DNA of 40,303 nucleotides from Akkermansiaceae bacterium (GTDB lineage Bacteria; Verrucomicrobiota; Verrucomicrobiia; Verrucomicrobiales; Akkermansiaceae). A program made the translations under genes and the position numbers. The stretch is taken from contig JABDMC010000179.1 in NCBI GenBank assembly GCA_013001695.1, forward strand, positions 1 to 40,303, written 5' to 3'. Positions 25,190-34,784 of the stretch are shown one piece after another. Numbering within the stretch: the first letter of the stretch is position 1; every line of letters starts with the position of its first letter. A model generated the notes under the pieces. It searched no databases. It was not told the DNA's origin and worked only from the letters and a program-made list of their open reading frames with translations.

Positions 25190-26149
25190 ATGCTCGCACT
25201 CTCCACGTGCTGGAACAACTCCCGCCATACCGATGGCGAGGGGATGATCGATGAGATCCTCGAGCTGGGCTTCGACACCGTCGAGCTCAGCCACGGAATG
25301 ACGATCACGAAGCTCCCCGGCCTGCAGAAGGCGTTCCGCGCGGGCAAGTTCCGTTGCGCCGGGGTGCACAACTACTTCCCGTCGCCCACCGAGGTCATGA
25401 TCGACGCGCCGGATGCCTACGAGTTCAGCTCGCACCGCACCGGCGACCGGCAGCGCGCCATGGAGATGACGCTCAAGACCCTCGAGGTCGCCGCGGAATT
25501 CGGGGCGGGCTACCTCGTCCTGCACATGGGCTCGGTGCCCCTCATGCCCCACCGGAAGTGGACCGGCCGCCTGACCGGCATGCTGAAGGACGGCCAGGCC
25601 CTCTCCCCGAAGTACGCCGCCCACAAGATCAAGTGCGTCAAGAAGCGCGAGAAGACCGGGCCGGTCTATTTCAACCGCGCCATGGCCACCCTCGAATCGC
25701 TCGCCGCCAAGGCCGAGGAGTACGGCGTGAAGCTCGCGGTGGAATCACGCTCGAAGTACGAGGACGTCCCCACCGAGCGCGAGATGATCGCCCTGCAGGA
25801 ACACTTCAAGGACACGCCGTGGGTCGGCTACTGGCATGATTTCGGACACGTCCAGTTGAAGCACAACCTCGGCCTCCTGGATCACAAGCACTGGCTCTCG
25901 CAGATGGAGCCCTACGTGATCGGGGCCCATGTGCACGACGTGCACTGGCCGCACCGTGACCACCGGGTGCCGTTCACCGGGACCATCGATTACCCGCCCC
26001 TGATGCGGCACTTCCGCCCGGAGATGCCCTTTGTCTGGGAACTCTCCCCGACGCGCGAGGCGGAACAGATCCGCGAGGCCCTCCCGGTCTGGAACCAGCT
26101 CTTCCCGGAAACGCTCCAACCCGTTTCGCCGGAACTCCACCCGGCCTGA
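25190..26149 (+). CDS. sugar phosphate isomerase/epimerase (xylose isomerase-like TIM barrel)
   Basis: LGFDTVELSHGM, YLVLHMGSV, KLAVESRSKYEDVPTE, WHDFGHVQ, GAHVHDVHW. Confidence 0.85.
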   Translation: MLALSTCWNNSRHTDGEGMIDEILELGFDTVELSHGMTITKLPGLQKAFRAGKFRCAGVHNYFPSPTEVMIDAPDAYEFSSHRTGDRQRAMEMTLKTLEVAAEFGAGYLVLHMGSVPLMPHRKWTGRLTGMLKDGQALSPKYAAHKIKCVKKREKTGPVYFNRAMATLESLAAKAEEYGVKLAVESRSKYEDVPTEREMIALQEHFKDTPWVGYWHDFGHVQLKHNLGLLDHKHWLSQMEPYVIGAHVHDVHWPHRDHRVPFTGTIDYPPLMRHFRPEMPFVWELSPTREAEQIREALPVWNQLFPETLQPVSPELHPA

Positions 26150-26181
26150 TTGTGACCCCACCGCCGCGAGGCGGCGTCACC

Positions 26182-27126
26182 ATGGACTCTCTCGCGCTCC
26201 AGCCCCGTCTCGCGGCCCTCGCCGCGGAGGGTGTCTACCTCGGCACCTCGTCGTGGAAATACGACGGCTGGTTCGGGCAGCTCTACACGCCGGAGCGCTA
26301 CCACTACCGCGGGAAGGTCGCCAAGACGCGCTTCGAGCGATCCTGTCTCGAGGAGTATGCGGAGGTCTTTCCCACGGTGTGTCTCGATGCCTCCTACTAC
26401 CGGTTCCCCGGCGCCAAGTATCTCGACGGCCTCCACGGCCAGGTTCCGACGGGATTCCTCTTTTCCCACAAGGTCACCGACACCATCACCATCAAGCACT
26501 TCCCGCGACACAAGCGGCACGGCGAATTCGCGGGCAAGGACAACCCGCACTTCCTCGATGCCAGGCTGTTCCTGTCCTCCTTTCTCAAGCCGCTCGAACC
26601 GCACCGCGACAAGACCGGGCTGCTCATCTTCGAGTTCTCGCGCTTCTACCCGCGCGACTACGAGCATGGCCGGGAGTTCGTCGACGACCTCGACGCCTTC
26701 CTCGGCGCCCTCCCGACCGGGGATTGGGACTTCGGCGTGGAGGTCCGCAATGCGGGCTTCCTCGAGCAACCCTATTTCGAGTGCCTCGCGGCGCACGGGG
26801 TGGCGCACGTCTACAACCAGTGGCAGCGCATGCCCTCCCTCGCGGAGCAACTCGCCCTCCATCCGGCCGGCCATGGCGCCGCCCCGGTCGGGGCGCGCCT
26901 CCTCCTGAAGTGCGGGCGGGACTACGAGGAGGCCGTCGACACCTTCGCCCCCTACGACCGCGTCCAGGAGGAACAACCGGAGGTCCGCCGGGCCGCCGCC
27001 GACCTCGTCAAGGCCGTCCGCCAACCGAACCCGGGCCGGAAGACCTACGTCTACGTCAACAACCGTCTCGAAGGCAATGCCCTGTCCACCATCGCGGCCA
27101 TCCTCGATCTTCTCGGGCCGTCCTGA
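26182..27126 (+). CDS. DUF72 domain protein (YecE-like)
   Basis: YLGTSSWKYDGWFGQLYTPERY, FSHKVTDTIT, WDFGVEVRNAGFL, YVNNRLEGNA. Confidence 0.88.
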   Translation: MDSLALQPRLAALAAEGVYLGTSSWKYDGWFGQLYTPERYHYRGKVAKTRFERSCLEEYAEVFPTVCLDASYYRFPGAKYLDGLHGQVPTGFLFSHKVTDTITIKHFPRHKRHGEFAGKDNPHFLDARLFLSSFLKPLEPHRDKTGLLIFEFSRFYPRDYEHGREFVDDLDAFLGALPTGDWDFGVEVRNAGFLEQPYFECLAAHGVAHVYNQWQRMPSLAEQLALHPAGHGAAPVGARLLLKCGRDYEEAVDTFAPYDRVQEEQPEVRRAAADLVKAVRQPNPGRKTYVYVNNRLEGNALSTIAAILDLLGPS

Positions 27127-27147
27127 CCCCCCCGGCGGCGCCGGCCG

Positions 27148-30100
27148 CTAGGGCGCGACAAACCGCACCTTCACCCGCCCGAAACGCCCGGGGTGCGTGG
27201 CGGAGCTGAAGGGATCGTCGATGATGACCCGCTCCCAGTCCGCATCGATCGACTCCACCGTCTCGCTGCCCGTGAAATCCACCCATCCATCCGGGGCCAC
27301 GCCGGTCAGGTCGCTCGAGAACTGCACGATGCTCGTGTAGCCCTCGGCGGCGGCGCCCTTCCGGCGGAGGAAGACCACGCGGAGCCCATTCTCCCCTCCG
27401 GGACGGGTCGTGAGACTCAGCCACGGCAGGCCGCTCGGACCATCGGCCCCGACCGCCGCCGCGGGATCGTAGATCCCGCTGTCGTCGACGGTGGGATCGA
27501 GATTGAACATGAACTCGACCAGGTTCGCCCAGCGGTCGCCGTCGTCGTTCGCGAATAGCCCCGCCGCCGCTCCGCTCAGCCCGAATGTCGAGGCCCATTG
27601 CTCGTAGATTCCGTCGTGGCGGACAACGACGGCATTCGACGCGAAGTTCCCGTTGGCGTCGACGTCCGTGGCGACATCCGCGGGCAGGCTGATCGCGACG
27701 GTCGGCGAGGCCGGGTCCACCGTGAGCGTGTAGGCTGCCCCGCTCCCCGAGAATCCCGTGGCCGTTCCGCCGGTCACGACGAAGTCCGCGATGGTCAACC
27801 CCGTCACGCCCTCCGAGAATGCGACGTTCACCTGGAAGGGGCCGGTCACCGCCGTCAGCGGAGCGGTCAGGGTGGGAAGGGGCCGCTCACTGACCAGCTC
27901 CAGCCGGTCGAGGCGGGTCCCGTCGTCCCGCCCGTAAACCGCCACGGTGTGGGCGCCGGCCGAGAGGTTCAGCACCACCGGATCGGCTCCGCCGCGGTTG
28001 TTCATGAGGTCCCAGACATAGGCGGTTCCCGCCAAGGCGGTGTCCCAGAGGTAGACCGGGCCGGCCCCCTGGTTGCCGTCGATCTCCACCCAGAAGGAAT
28101 CGGAGGACGTGCCGGGCGATTGCACGCGGCCGTGGAGGGTCCAGTCCCCGCTGTGCGGAACCACGAAGGTGTACTCCGCGCGGTGGGTCGCATTGAAAGT
28201 CTGCCAGTTCCCCGGGTAGACGTCCTCCGGGAGCCAGACGAATTGCCCGTTGCTGGCGGCGCCGTCGTTCACGATCGTCATTCCGCCGAAGAAGGTGCCG
28301 TCCTCGGCCTCGAGGGCCAGGACGGTCGTCTCGTAGGTCAGGATGACGGATTCCCCGGCTCCCATGACATTGCCGGCGAGGTCGACCACCGCCCCGGCGA
28401 GGATCTCGATCGTCACGGCCCCCTCCGCGTCCGGGGTGACCGCCAGCGAATAGGAATCGGGTCCCCCGCCGAGAGCCGTGAGCGTCCCGTTGGTGACAAC
28501 AAGGTCCGCGGGCTCCAGCCCGGTGACCTCCTCTCCGAAGTCGAGGTTGATCGAGAACGGTCCGCTGACCGTGCCGCCACCCGGAAGATTCGTGAAGACC
28601 GGCACCGGCGGCCGGGTGTCCTCGAACACGACCGAAATGCTGTTGGATGCCAGGTTGCCGCCGCCTCCCGGGCCCGCGAGAACGTCCTGCGGGAGGTCGA
28701 CGTCGACGGCGGCGGCGCTCGGTCGCACCGTCGCAACGTAGTAGTAGCCGGCGCCGCGCACATCCACGACGGATCCGCCGGTGACGTTGAAATCACCCGC
28801 GTCCACATCGTCGACGTCGTAGTCGAGCACGAGGGTCACCTCGAAGTCGCCCGCCACCGTCCCGGCGGGGCCGCCGAGCATGGTGCGCGCCGGGCGACTC
28901 CCGACGAGGCTGTCGAAGGTCTGCTCCGCGGTCCCGTCGGGATAGGTCCCCGAGGCCACCGGCGCGAAGTTCGACCCGTCCGCACTGACCTCCAGCCGCC
29001 AATCGCCGACGCGCCCGTTGGGACTCGCCTGGCGCGGCAGGTATCGGATCCCGCCGACCGGCTTCACGGACCCGAGGTCGAGGGTGATCCAGTGCGGGTG
29101 CGGGGCGTCCGGGTCCGGCGTGGTCCAGACGCTGTGCCAGATGGTCCCGGGATTGCCGTCGAGGACATTCACGGCCCGGCCGTCCTCCCCGACGGTCTCC
29201 TCCCCGTCCGTGTCCGCGATCGTGATGGTATTCTGCGGGATCACCGCGCCGCTTCCATCGAGAACGTTCAGCTCCGCGATGGAACTCCACGGCTGGCCGT
29301 TGACCTCGGAGTCCGCGAGGAACCGCACGTATCGCGCCGTCGTCCCGCCCGCCAACTGGAACTGCGCATCGATCAAGCCGTCGATCCAGGCCGCCACCTC
29401 CTGCACCGCGGCCCCGTCGATCTCGTTCTTGGCGATGGGCGGCATGGCGTTCGGGTCCGGGTTGGCGTGGTTCATCCGAAAGTGGATCGCCGACATCGCC
29501 ACGTCCATCGGCTTCACGATGGCGTCGTCCGGACCGAGGTCAAAATCGCGCTCCAGCGGGGCGTTCACGATGTTCTGCAGGGCGAGCGGCGTGCTCAGCC
29601 GCGCGTCGAAGGTGCCCCCCGGCGCACCCGGCCGGTGACAGTGCGCGCAGTTCGAATCGAGATAGGACCGCACGCGGTGCTCGAGCGGCGCGCCGGCGTC
29701 GTCGAGGGCCCGCGACTCGATGAAATCCTCGAGCTGCGCCTGGCTCAGGCTGGTGTCGAACATCCCGAGGGCGTTCCAGGTGTCGAGCTGGTTGCCGGTC
29801 CGCCCGGTGGCCGGATACAGCAGGTCGCAGTTCAACTGGTGGGTGCGCACTCCCAACGCCTGTCCCGAGTAGGTGTTGTGGCACAACAGGCAGTCGCCGC
29901 GGCTCGGGAACTGCCACGTCTGTTCGCGGGTCCCCCCGCCCGCTTCCGCAATGGTGTAGGTCCCGGTTTCGCCCGCGGTGAGGAGATAGGCGTCCGACTG
30001 GTCCGGCAGCCACCGGTAGGTCACCCCGTACTTCCCGCCCGCGTTCGTGCAGACGATGAACCGCGTCTCCAGCCGGGTCGTGGCCCCCGGGTCGGTCTCG

Positions 30101-31851
30101 TCGGTGGGCAATTCGAAGTGCTTCACGATCACCGTCCCCGCCGGGAAGATCCAGTTCCCCTTCCCGCTGAAGGCCACCTGCTCCGCGGCGGAGTTGTGGC
30201 TGCCGTCGTTCGGCACCATGATCCACCGCTCCTTCAACGCGTTGTCGGAGAACAACTGGTTTCCGACCGTGTAGGGGACCATCGCGGCGGCCGGAACGAG
30301 ATTGGGCACGTCGGTGAAGGCGCCGGTCTGCGACAACCACGCGGGGGGCTCGCCCGAGACGCCCTCCGCCACGAGGCGCTGCACGATGCCGCCCGGAATG
30401 TCGGTCCCATTGAGGTCCATCAGGTAAACCTCTCCGGCCTCGTCCCGGCAGATGTTTCCGAGACCCACCTTCAATCCGGTGTGGAAACCGCTGATGATCT
30501 CCTCGACGACCGGCGGCTGGCCCGGCGTGTACTCCAGGGTCCAGAGACGGCCGCGCCCGTGGTCCCCGAAGAGGACCTTCCCGCCGAGGGCGGCGGCGTG
30601 CACCCCGCCCTGGTAGAGGAATCCGCCAATGATGCAGTTCCCCGTCCCGCGCCCGTAGTCGTGGATCGGCAGAGCCTCGATTCCCAGGAGGGTGCCCGGC
30701 TGGGCGCGCGGTCCGCCCACGATCCCTTCCCGGTAGGCCCACTGGAAGTTCGGTCCCTCCCCGGACCCCACCGGGTTGGCCGGGTCGAGCTGGAACATGC
30801 TCATCTCCTCCCGCGACCCCTGCCCGACGTCCCCGACCCACACCTGCCCGCTCACCGGGTCGTAGTGCATGGTGTGCGGGCTCCGCAGGCCGACCGCATA
30901 AAATTCCTCGAGCACGCTCGACGACCCGCTGTAGGGCGCCGCCCCCTCGACGAAGGGGTTCGAGTTCGGGATGAAGTAATTCTGCGAGAAGCTCGCCGGC
31001 CATCCCGCGGGGCGGTTCGAATCCTGCGGCTGCCGGCGGATCGGGTGGCTGGTGGCCGGGTTCATGTCGACGTCCATCCGGTAGATGCCCCCGAAGAACC
31101 CGTAATTGATCGCCTGCGAGTACCCGAACTGGTCCCCGCCCCCGCCGCCGTCACCGCTGGCGGCGTAGAGGAATCCCTCCGGACCAAAGAACAGCGGCCC
31201 GCCGTTGTGCCACAGGTTCGGATCGAACTGGCTGATCAGGATGGTCTCCGAGGCCGGATCGATCACCGAGCTCGAATCCGGCACGCCGCCCGGGCCGTCA
31301 TCCATCGTGAAGCGCGTCACCCGCCAGTAGGTTTGGTTGTCATTGTCGACTCCCTGCTGGTGGCGGTGGCTGTAGCAGACGTAAACGAAGCCGCGGTGGG
31401 CGGATCCGGCCTGCCCGAACTCCGGGTGGAAGGCGAGGCTGTAGAATCCCTGGTCCTCGGATGTCTCGGTGTGGGCCGACCAGTCGAGGATCAACTGCAT
31501 CTCCGCCATGGTGACATCGCTGCGGTTCTCGAAGCGGTAGATCCGCCCCGTCTTCTCCACCACCACGAAGTCGTTGGTCCCGGGGTAGGGCGCCAGCCAG
31601 AGCGGGTCGGTCCAGCTCAGGTTCGGAAAGGCGTTCTCCGTCGTCCATCCGGTGGCCGTTCCCGGCGCCGACGACGGAAGCACCCCGTTGAGGAATGCCC
31701 CGACCGGCACGGGTTGATCGAGGCCGGGCTGCGCTCCCGCCGGGGCGGCAACGAGGAGGGCCATCACGAGGAGGGCACCAAACGCCCTGCCGGGGGAAAA
31801 GCAGTTCACGGGTTTCAGGGAGGAGTTGGGGAACAGGCCGGGTGTCTCCAA
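27148..31851 (-). CDS. secreted multidomain protein: glucose/sorbosone dehydrogenase-like propeller, c-type cytochrome region, discoidin-like domain, Ig-like repeats (start uncertain, TTG at 31851)
   Basis: 1567 aa; DFVVVEKTGRIYRFENR, SLAFHPEFG, YAASGDGGGGGDQ; heme motifs CLLCH and CAHCH; VNVLDGNPGTIWHSVW...ITLDLG; repeated VTG.F.V.V.FSE.VTGL..ADFVVT units. Confidence 0.88.
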   Translation of the reverse strand: METPGLFPNSSLKPVNCFSPGRAFGALLVMALLVAAPAGAQPGLDQPVPVGAFLNGVLPSSAPGTATGWTTENAFPNLSWTDPLWLAPYPGTNDFVVVEKTGRIYRFENRSDVTMAEMQLILDWSAHTETSEDQGFYSLAFHPEFGQAGSAHRGFVYVCYSHRHQQGVDNDNQTYWRVTRFTMDDGPGGVPDSSSVIDPASETILISQFDPNLWHNGGPLFFGPEGFLYAASGDGGGGGDQFGYSQAINYGFFGGIYRMDVDMNPATSHPIRRQPQDSNRPAGWPASFSQNYFIPNSNPFVEGAAPYSGSSSVLEEFYAVGLRSPHTMHYDPVSGQVWVGDVGQGSREEMSMFQLDPANPVGSGEGPNFQWAYREGIVGGPRAQPGTLLGIEALPIHDYGRGTGNCIIGGFLYQGGVHAAALGGKVLFGDHGRGRLWTLEYTPGQPPVVEEIISGFHTGLKVGLGNICRDEAGEVYLMDLNGTDIPGGIVQRLVAEGVSGEPPAWLSQTGAFTDVPNLVPAAAMVPYTVGNQLFSDNALKERWIMVPNDGSHNSAAEQVAFSGKGNWIFPAGTVIVKHFELPTDETDPGATTRLETRFIVCTNAGGKYGVTYRWLPDQSDAYLLTAGETGTYTIAEAGGGTREQTWQFPSRGDCLLCHNTYSGQALGVRTHQLNCDLLYPATGRTGNQLDTWNALGMFDTSLSQAQLEDFIESRALDDAGAPLEHRVRSYLDSNCAHCHRPGAPGGTFDARLSTPLALQNIVNAPLERDFDLGPDDAIVKPMDVAMSAIHFRMNHANPDPNAMPPIAKNEIDGAAVQEVAAWIDGLIDAQFQLAGGTTARYVRFLADSEVNGQPWSSIAELNVLDGSGAVIPQNTITIADTDGEETVGEDGRAVNVLDGNPGTIWHSVWTTPDPDAPHPHWITLDLGSVKPVGGIRYLPRQASPNGRVGDWRLEVSADGSNFAPVASGTYPDGTAEQTFDSLVGSRPARTMLGGPAGTVAGDFEVTLVLDYDVDDVDAGDFNVTGGSVVDVRGAGYYYVATVRPSAAAVDVDLPQDVLAGPGGGGNLASNSISVVFEDTRPPVPVFTNLPGGGTVSGPFSINLDFGEEVTGLEPADLVVTNGTLTALGGGPDSYSLAVTPDAEGAVTIEILAGAVVDLAGNVMGAGESVILTYETTVLALEAEDGTFFGGMTIVNDGAASNGQFVWLPEDVYPGNWQTFNATHRAEYTFVVPHSGDWTLHGRVQSPGTSSDSFWVEIDGNQGAGPVYLWDTALAGTAYVWDLMNNRGGADPVVLNLSAGAHTVAVYGRDDGTRLDRLELVSERPLPTLTAPLTAVTGPFQVNVAFSEGVTGLTIADFVVTGGTATGFSGSGAAYTLTVDPASPTVAISLPADVATDVDANGNFASNAVVVRHDGIYEQWASTFGLSGAAAGLFANDDGDRWANLVEFMFNLDPTVDDSGIYDPAAAVGADGPSGLPWLSLTTRPGGENGLRVVFLRRKGAAAEGYTSIVQFSSDLTGVAPDGWVDFTGSETVESIDADWERVIIDDPFSSATHPGRFGRVKVRFVAP

Positions 31852-32149
31852 TCGGCGAAATTCCAGCTAAACAGGCTCGCGGGTGCATTCAATCCGGAAC
31901 TTCCCGCCGCCCCCGCTCCCCTCCCTCCCGGGGACGACCGTCCCACCCTCACCCCCCTTCGCGGACCCGTTCTCGCGGAAAATGGCAATTTTGGGCCGGC
32001 CGACGGGTCGATTTTCGGCTGCTTGCGGAAAAATGGAGCATTTTCCGGAGTCGGGACCGCCTTGGTTGCCGGATTTCGCCTCAAGATGCCCGTTTTGCCT
32101 TGTCAATATCTCGAAAATCCGGATAGTTCCCCGCCAACAGGCAATTTTC

Positions 32150-33877
32150 ATGGCAAAACAGGAAATCGACGGAGCCCAGGCCCTCATCAAGACCCTCGAT
32201 GATTTGGGGATTGAGTATATTTTCGGGTATTCGGGAGGGGCGGCCCTTCCGATTTTCGACGCTCTCGAGACCGTCGAGTCGAAGATCAAGTTCGTCCTCG
32301 TCCGCCACGAGCAGGGGGCGGTCCACATGGCGGACGGCTACGCCCGGTCCACCGGCCGGCCGGCGGTGGTCCTCGTGACCTCCGGTCCGGGTGCCGGCAA
32401 CACTGTCACGGGCCTCATGACGGCCCAAATGGATTCCGTGCCGATGATCTGCATCACCGGCCAGCAGGTCACCTGGATGCTCGGCAAGGATGCCTTCCAG
32501 GAAGCCGACATCTTCGGCATCACCATGCCGGTGGTGAAACACAACTTCCTCATCAAGGACACCAACGAGATTCCCAAGTGCGCCCGCGAGGCCCATTACA
32601 TCGCGACCACCGGCCGCCCCGGGCCGGTGCTCATCGACATTCCGAAGGACATCTCGCAGGGGCCGTTCACCGGCGACCTCGATCCCGACATCGATCTTCC
32701 CGGCTACCATCCCGAATCCGCCTTCGAGATCGATCTCGGCGCCATCGACGCCGCCGACCAGCTCCTCTGCCGGGCGCGCAAGCCGGTGATCCTCGCCGGG
32801 CAGGGTTGCATGATCGCCCGGGCCGGCGACGCCCTCCTCGAGCTCGCCGAGACCCTCCAGTGCCCGGTGACCTCCACCCTCCTCGGGAAAGGGGTCTTCC
32901 CCGAAACCCACGACCTCTCCCTCGGCATGCTGGGCATGCACGGGACCGCCTACGCCAACAAGGCCATCGTGGAGGCGGATCTCATCCTCAATGTCGGCTC
33001 GCGGTTCGACGACCGCATCATCGGGCAGGCCGACAAGTTCGGGGCGCAGGCCCGGATCATCCACATCGACATCGACCCGGCCGAGATGAACAAGATGATC
33101 CAGCCCGACGTGCAGATCATCGGCGACGCCAAGGCCGCCCTGGTGGAACTCAACAAGCGCGTGTCACGCCTCGACACCGACGAATGGGTCACCCACCTCG
33201 GCACCTACAAGAAGAAGTACCCGCTGCAGTTCAAGAAGCAGGGCGGCCTGCGCATGCAGCAGGTCATCGACGAGCTCTACAACCTGACGGACGGCTCCGC
33301 CATCGTGGCCACCGACGTCGGCCAGCACCAGATGTGGGCCGCCCAGTTCTACAAGAACGACGCCCCCTACAAGTGGCTGTCGTCCGGCGGGGCCGGCACC
33401 ATGGGATTCGGCTTTCCGGCCGCCATCGGGGCCCAGTTCGCCTGCCCGGACGACCTCGTGATCTCCATCTCGGGCGACGGCGGGTTCCAGATGACCCTCT
33501 TCGAGCTGGCCACCGCCGCCCTGCACAAGCTCCCCATCAAGATCGTGGTTCTCAACAACCACTACCTCGGGATGGTGCGCCAGTGGCAGGAACTCTTCTT
33601 CGATGACCGCAAGAGCGGCGTCGATCTCGAGGGAAATCCCGACTTTGTGAAGCTCGCCGCGGCCTACGGCATCCAGGGATTCAACATCAAGCGGCCCGCC
33701 GACGTCTCGCGCGTCCTGCAGAAGGCCCTCGATTACAACGAGGGCCCGTGCCTCATCCACGCCGAATGCGTCAAGACCGACAACGTCTTCCCGATGATCC
33801 CGGCCGGCGCCGCCCTCGAGGACATGCTCATCGAACCGCCCAAGCACAAGATGGCCAAGCCCGTCGGATCCACCTAG
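32150..33877 (+). CDS. ilvB: acetolactate synthase large subunit
   Basis: [55 protein letters not shown]...[16 protein letters not shown]. Confidence 0.96.
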   Translation: MAKQEIDGAQALIKTLDDLGIEYIFGYSGGAALPIFDALETVESKIKFVLVRHEQGAVHMADGYARSTGRPAVVLVTSGPGAGNTVTGLMTAQMDSVPMICITGQQVTWMLGKDAFQEADIFGITMPVVKHNFLIKDTNEIPKCAREAHYIATTGRPGPVLIDIPKDISQGPFTGDLDPDIDLPGYHPESAFEIDLGAIDAADQLLCRARKPVILAGQGCMIARAGDALLELAETLQCPVTSTLLGKGVFPETHDLSLGMLGMHGTAYANKAIVEADLILNVGSRFDDRIIGQADKFGAQARIIHIDIDPAEMNKMIQPDVQIIGDAKAALVELNKRVSRLDTDEWVTHLGTYKKKYPLQFKKQGGLRMQQVIDELYNLTDGSAIVATDVGQHQMWAAQFYKNDAPYKWLSSGGAGTMGFGFPAAIGAQFACPDDLVISISGDGGFQMTLFELATAALHKLPIKIVVLNNHYLGMVRQWQELFFDDRKSGVDLEGNPDFVKLAAAYGIQGFNIKRPADVSRVLQKALDYNEGPCLIHAECVKTDNVFPMIPAGAALEDMLIEPPKHKMAKPVGST

Positions 33878-34046
33878 GCCCACCCCGCCGGCGAGGGCCG
33901 CATTTCGCCGTGGGATCACGGGCGAATGGACCTCCTGAATCGCCGGCGCCGGCGGCATGCCCGCGGGCACCCCGCATCGCAGATCCAGGATTCACCATCG
34001 AACATCGGACGCACCGCAGTTTCGTCGCGCCACCTTCCCGACTCCC

Positions 34047-34589
34047 ATGCCCAAGAAAATCGTCACCACCGACACGCCCGTCCCGTCCTCGCAGAACTCC
34101 GCGGGGCACACCCTCTCGATCTACGTCAACAACAAGGCCGGGGTCCTGATGCGGATCTGCCAGGTCTTCGCGCGCCGCGGGTTCAACATCGACTCCCTCG
34201 TGGTCTCCCAGGGACGTGACATCCGCTTCTCGCGGATGACGATCGGCATCTCGGGCGACCCCGAAGGGCTCGAACAGATCATCAAGCAGGTCAACAAGCT
34301 CATCGACGTCATCCACTGTTTCGAGCACACCGCCGCGGATGCGGTCGCCAAGGAGATGCTCCTCGTCAAGTTCCTCGCCGAAGACGGCCAGCAACGCACC
34401 GACGCCCTCCAGATCATCGAGCATTTCAACGGCAAGACGGTGGACCTCACTCCCACCTCCATGGTCGCCCTCATCACCGGCGATTCCCCCAAGGTCGACG
34501 CCGCGGTCGGCATGCTCGGCCAGTTCGACATCATCGAGACGGTCCGCACCGGCAAGGTCGTCATGGCCCGCGGCGAGCAGCCGACCTGA
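34047..34589 (+). CDS. ilvN: acetolactate synthase small subunit
   Basis: ACT domain LSIYVNNKAGVLMRICQVFARRGFNIDSLVVS; follows ilvB. Confidence 0.94.
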   Translation: MPKKIVTTDTPVPSSQNSAGHTLSIYVNNKAGVLMRICQVFARRGFNIDSLVVSQGRDIRFSRMTIGISGDPEGLEQIIKQVNKLIDVIHCFEHTAADAVAKEMLLVKFLAEDGQQRTDALQIIEHFNGKTVDLTPTSMVALITGDSPKVDAAVGMLGQFDIIETVRTGKVVMARGEQPT

Positions 34590-34784
34590 GGACGCCGCCC
34601 GGCCGGAATTCGGATCCGGGGGTTGGGGTCCCCGCCGGCCGGCTGGCCCGGGCCGCCCCCGGACATCCACACCGGCCGCCCCCTCCCTGGATGCCCGGGC
34701 TGGATCGCCCCTCCCGCGCCTGTTCGCACCCCGCGCTTTCTTTCCTTGCTTCCGGGCCGGGAATCCTGAGGATGCCGCCGGTTG

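Noticed and set aside
31883-32149. In-frame N-terminal extension of IlvB
   Set aside because: No stop by chance, but the extension is compositionally unlike IlvB and overlaps the regulatory-looking region; [16 protein letters not shown] is the expected start.
27598-32202. 1534-aa plus-strand ORF opposite the sugar-dehydrogenase/cytochrome gene
   Set aside because: Low-complexity Arg/Gly/Val/Pro translation typical of antisense frames in GC-rich DNA; the minus-strand ORF has real domains and heme motifs.
34608-34619. Polylinker-like string GAATTCGGATCC and, at 39632-39646, GCGGCCGCTCTAG
   Set aside because: Restriction-site-like strings arise easily in GC-rich DNA; flanks are continuous genomic sequence with no vector features.
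34599-34642. CCGGCCGG...CCGGCCGG hairpin before carA as an attenuator
   Set aside because: Arms are self-palindromic and the region is almost pure G/C; no T-run or alternative anti-terminator structure I could defend.
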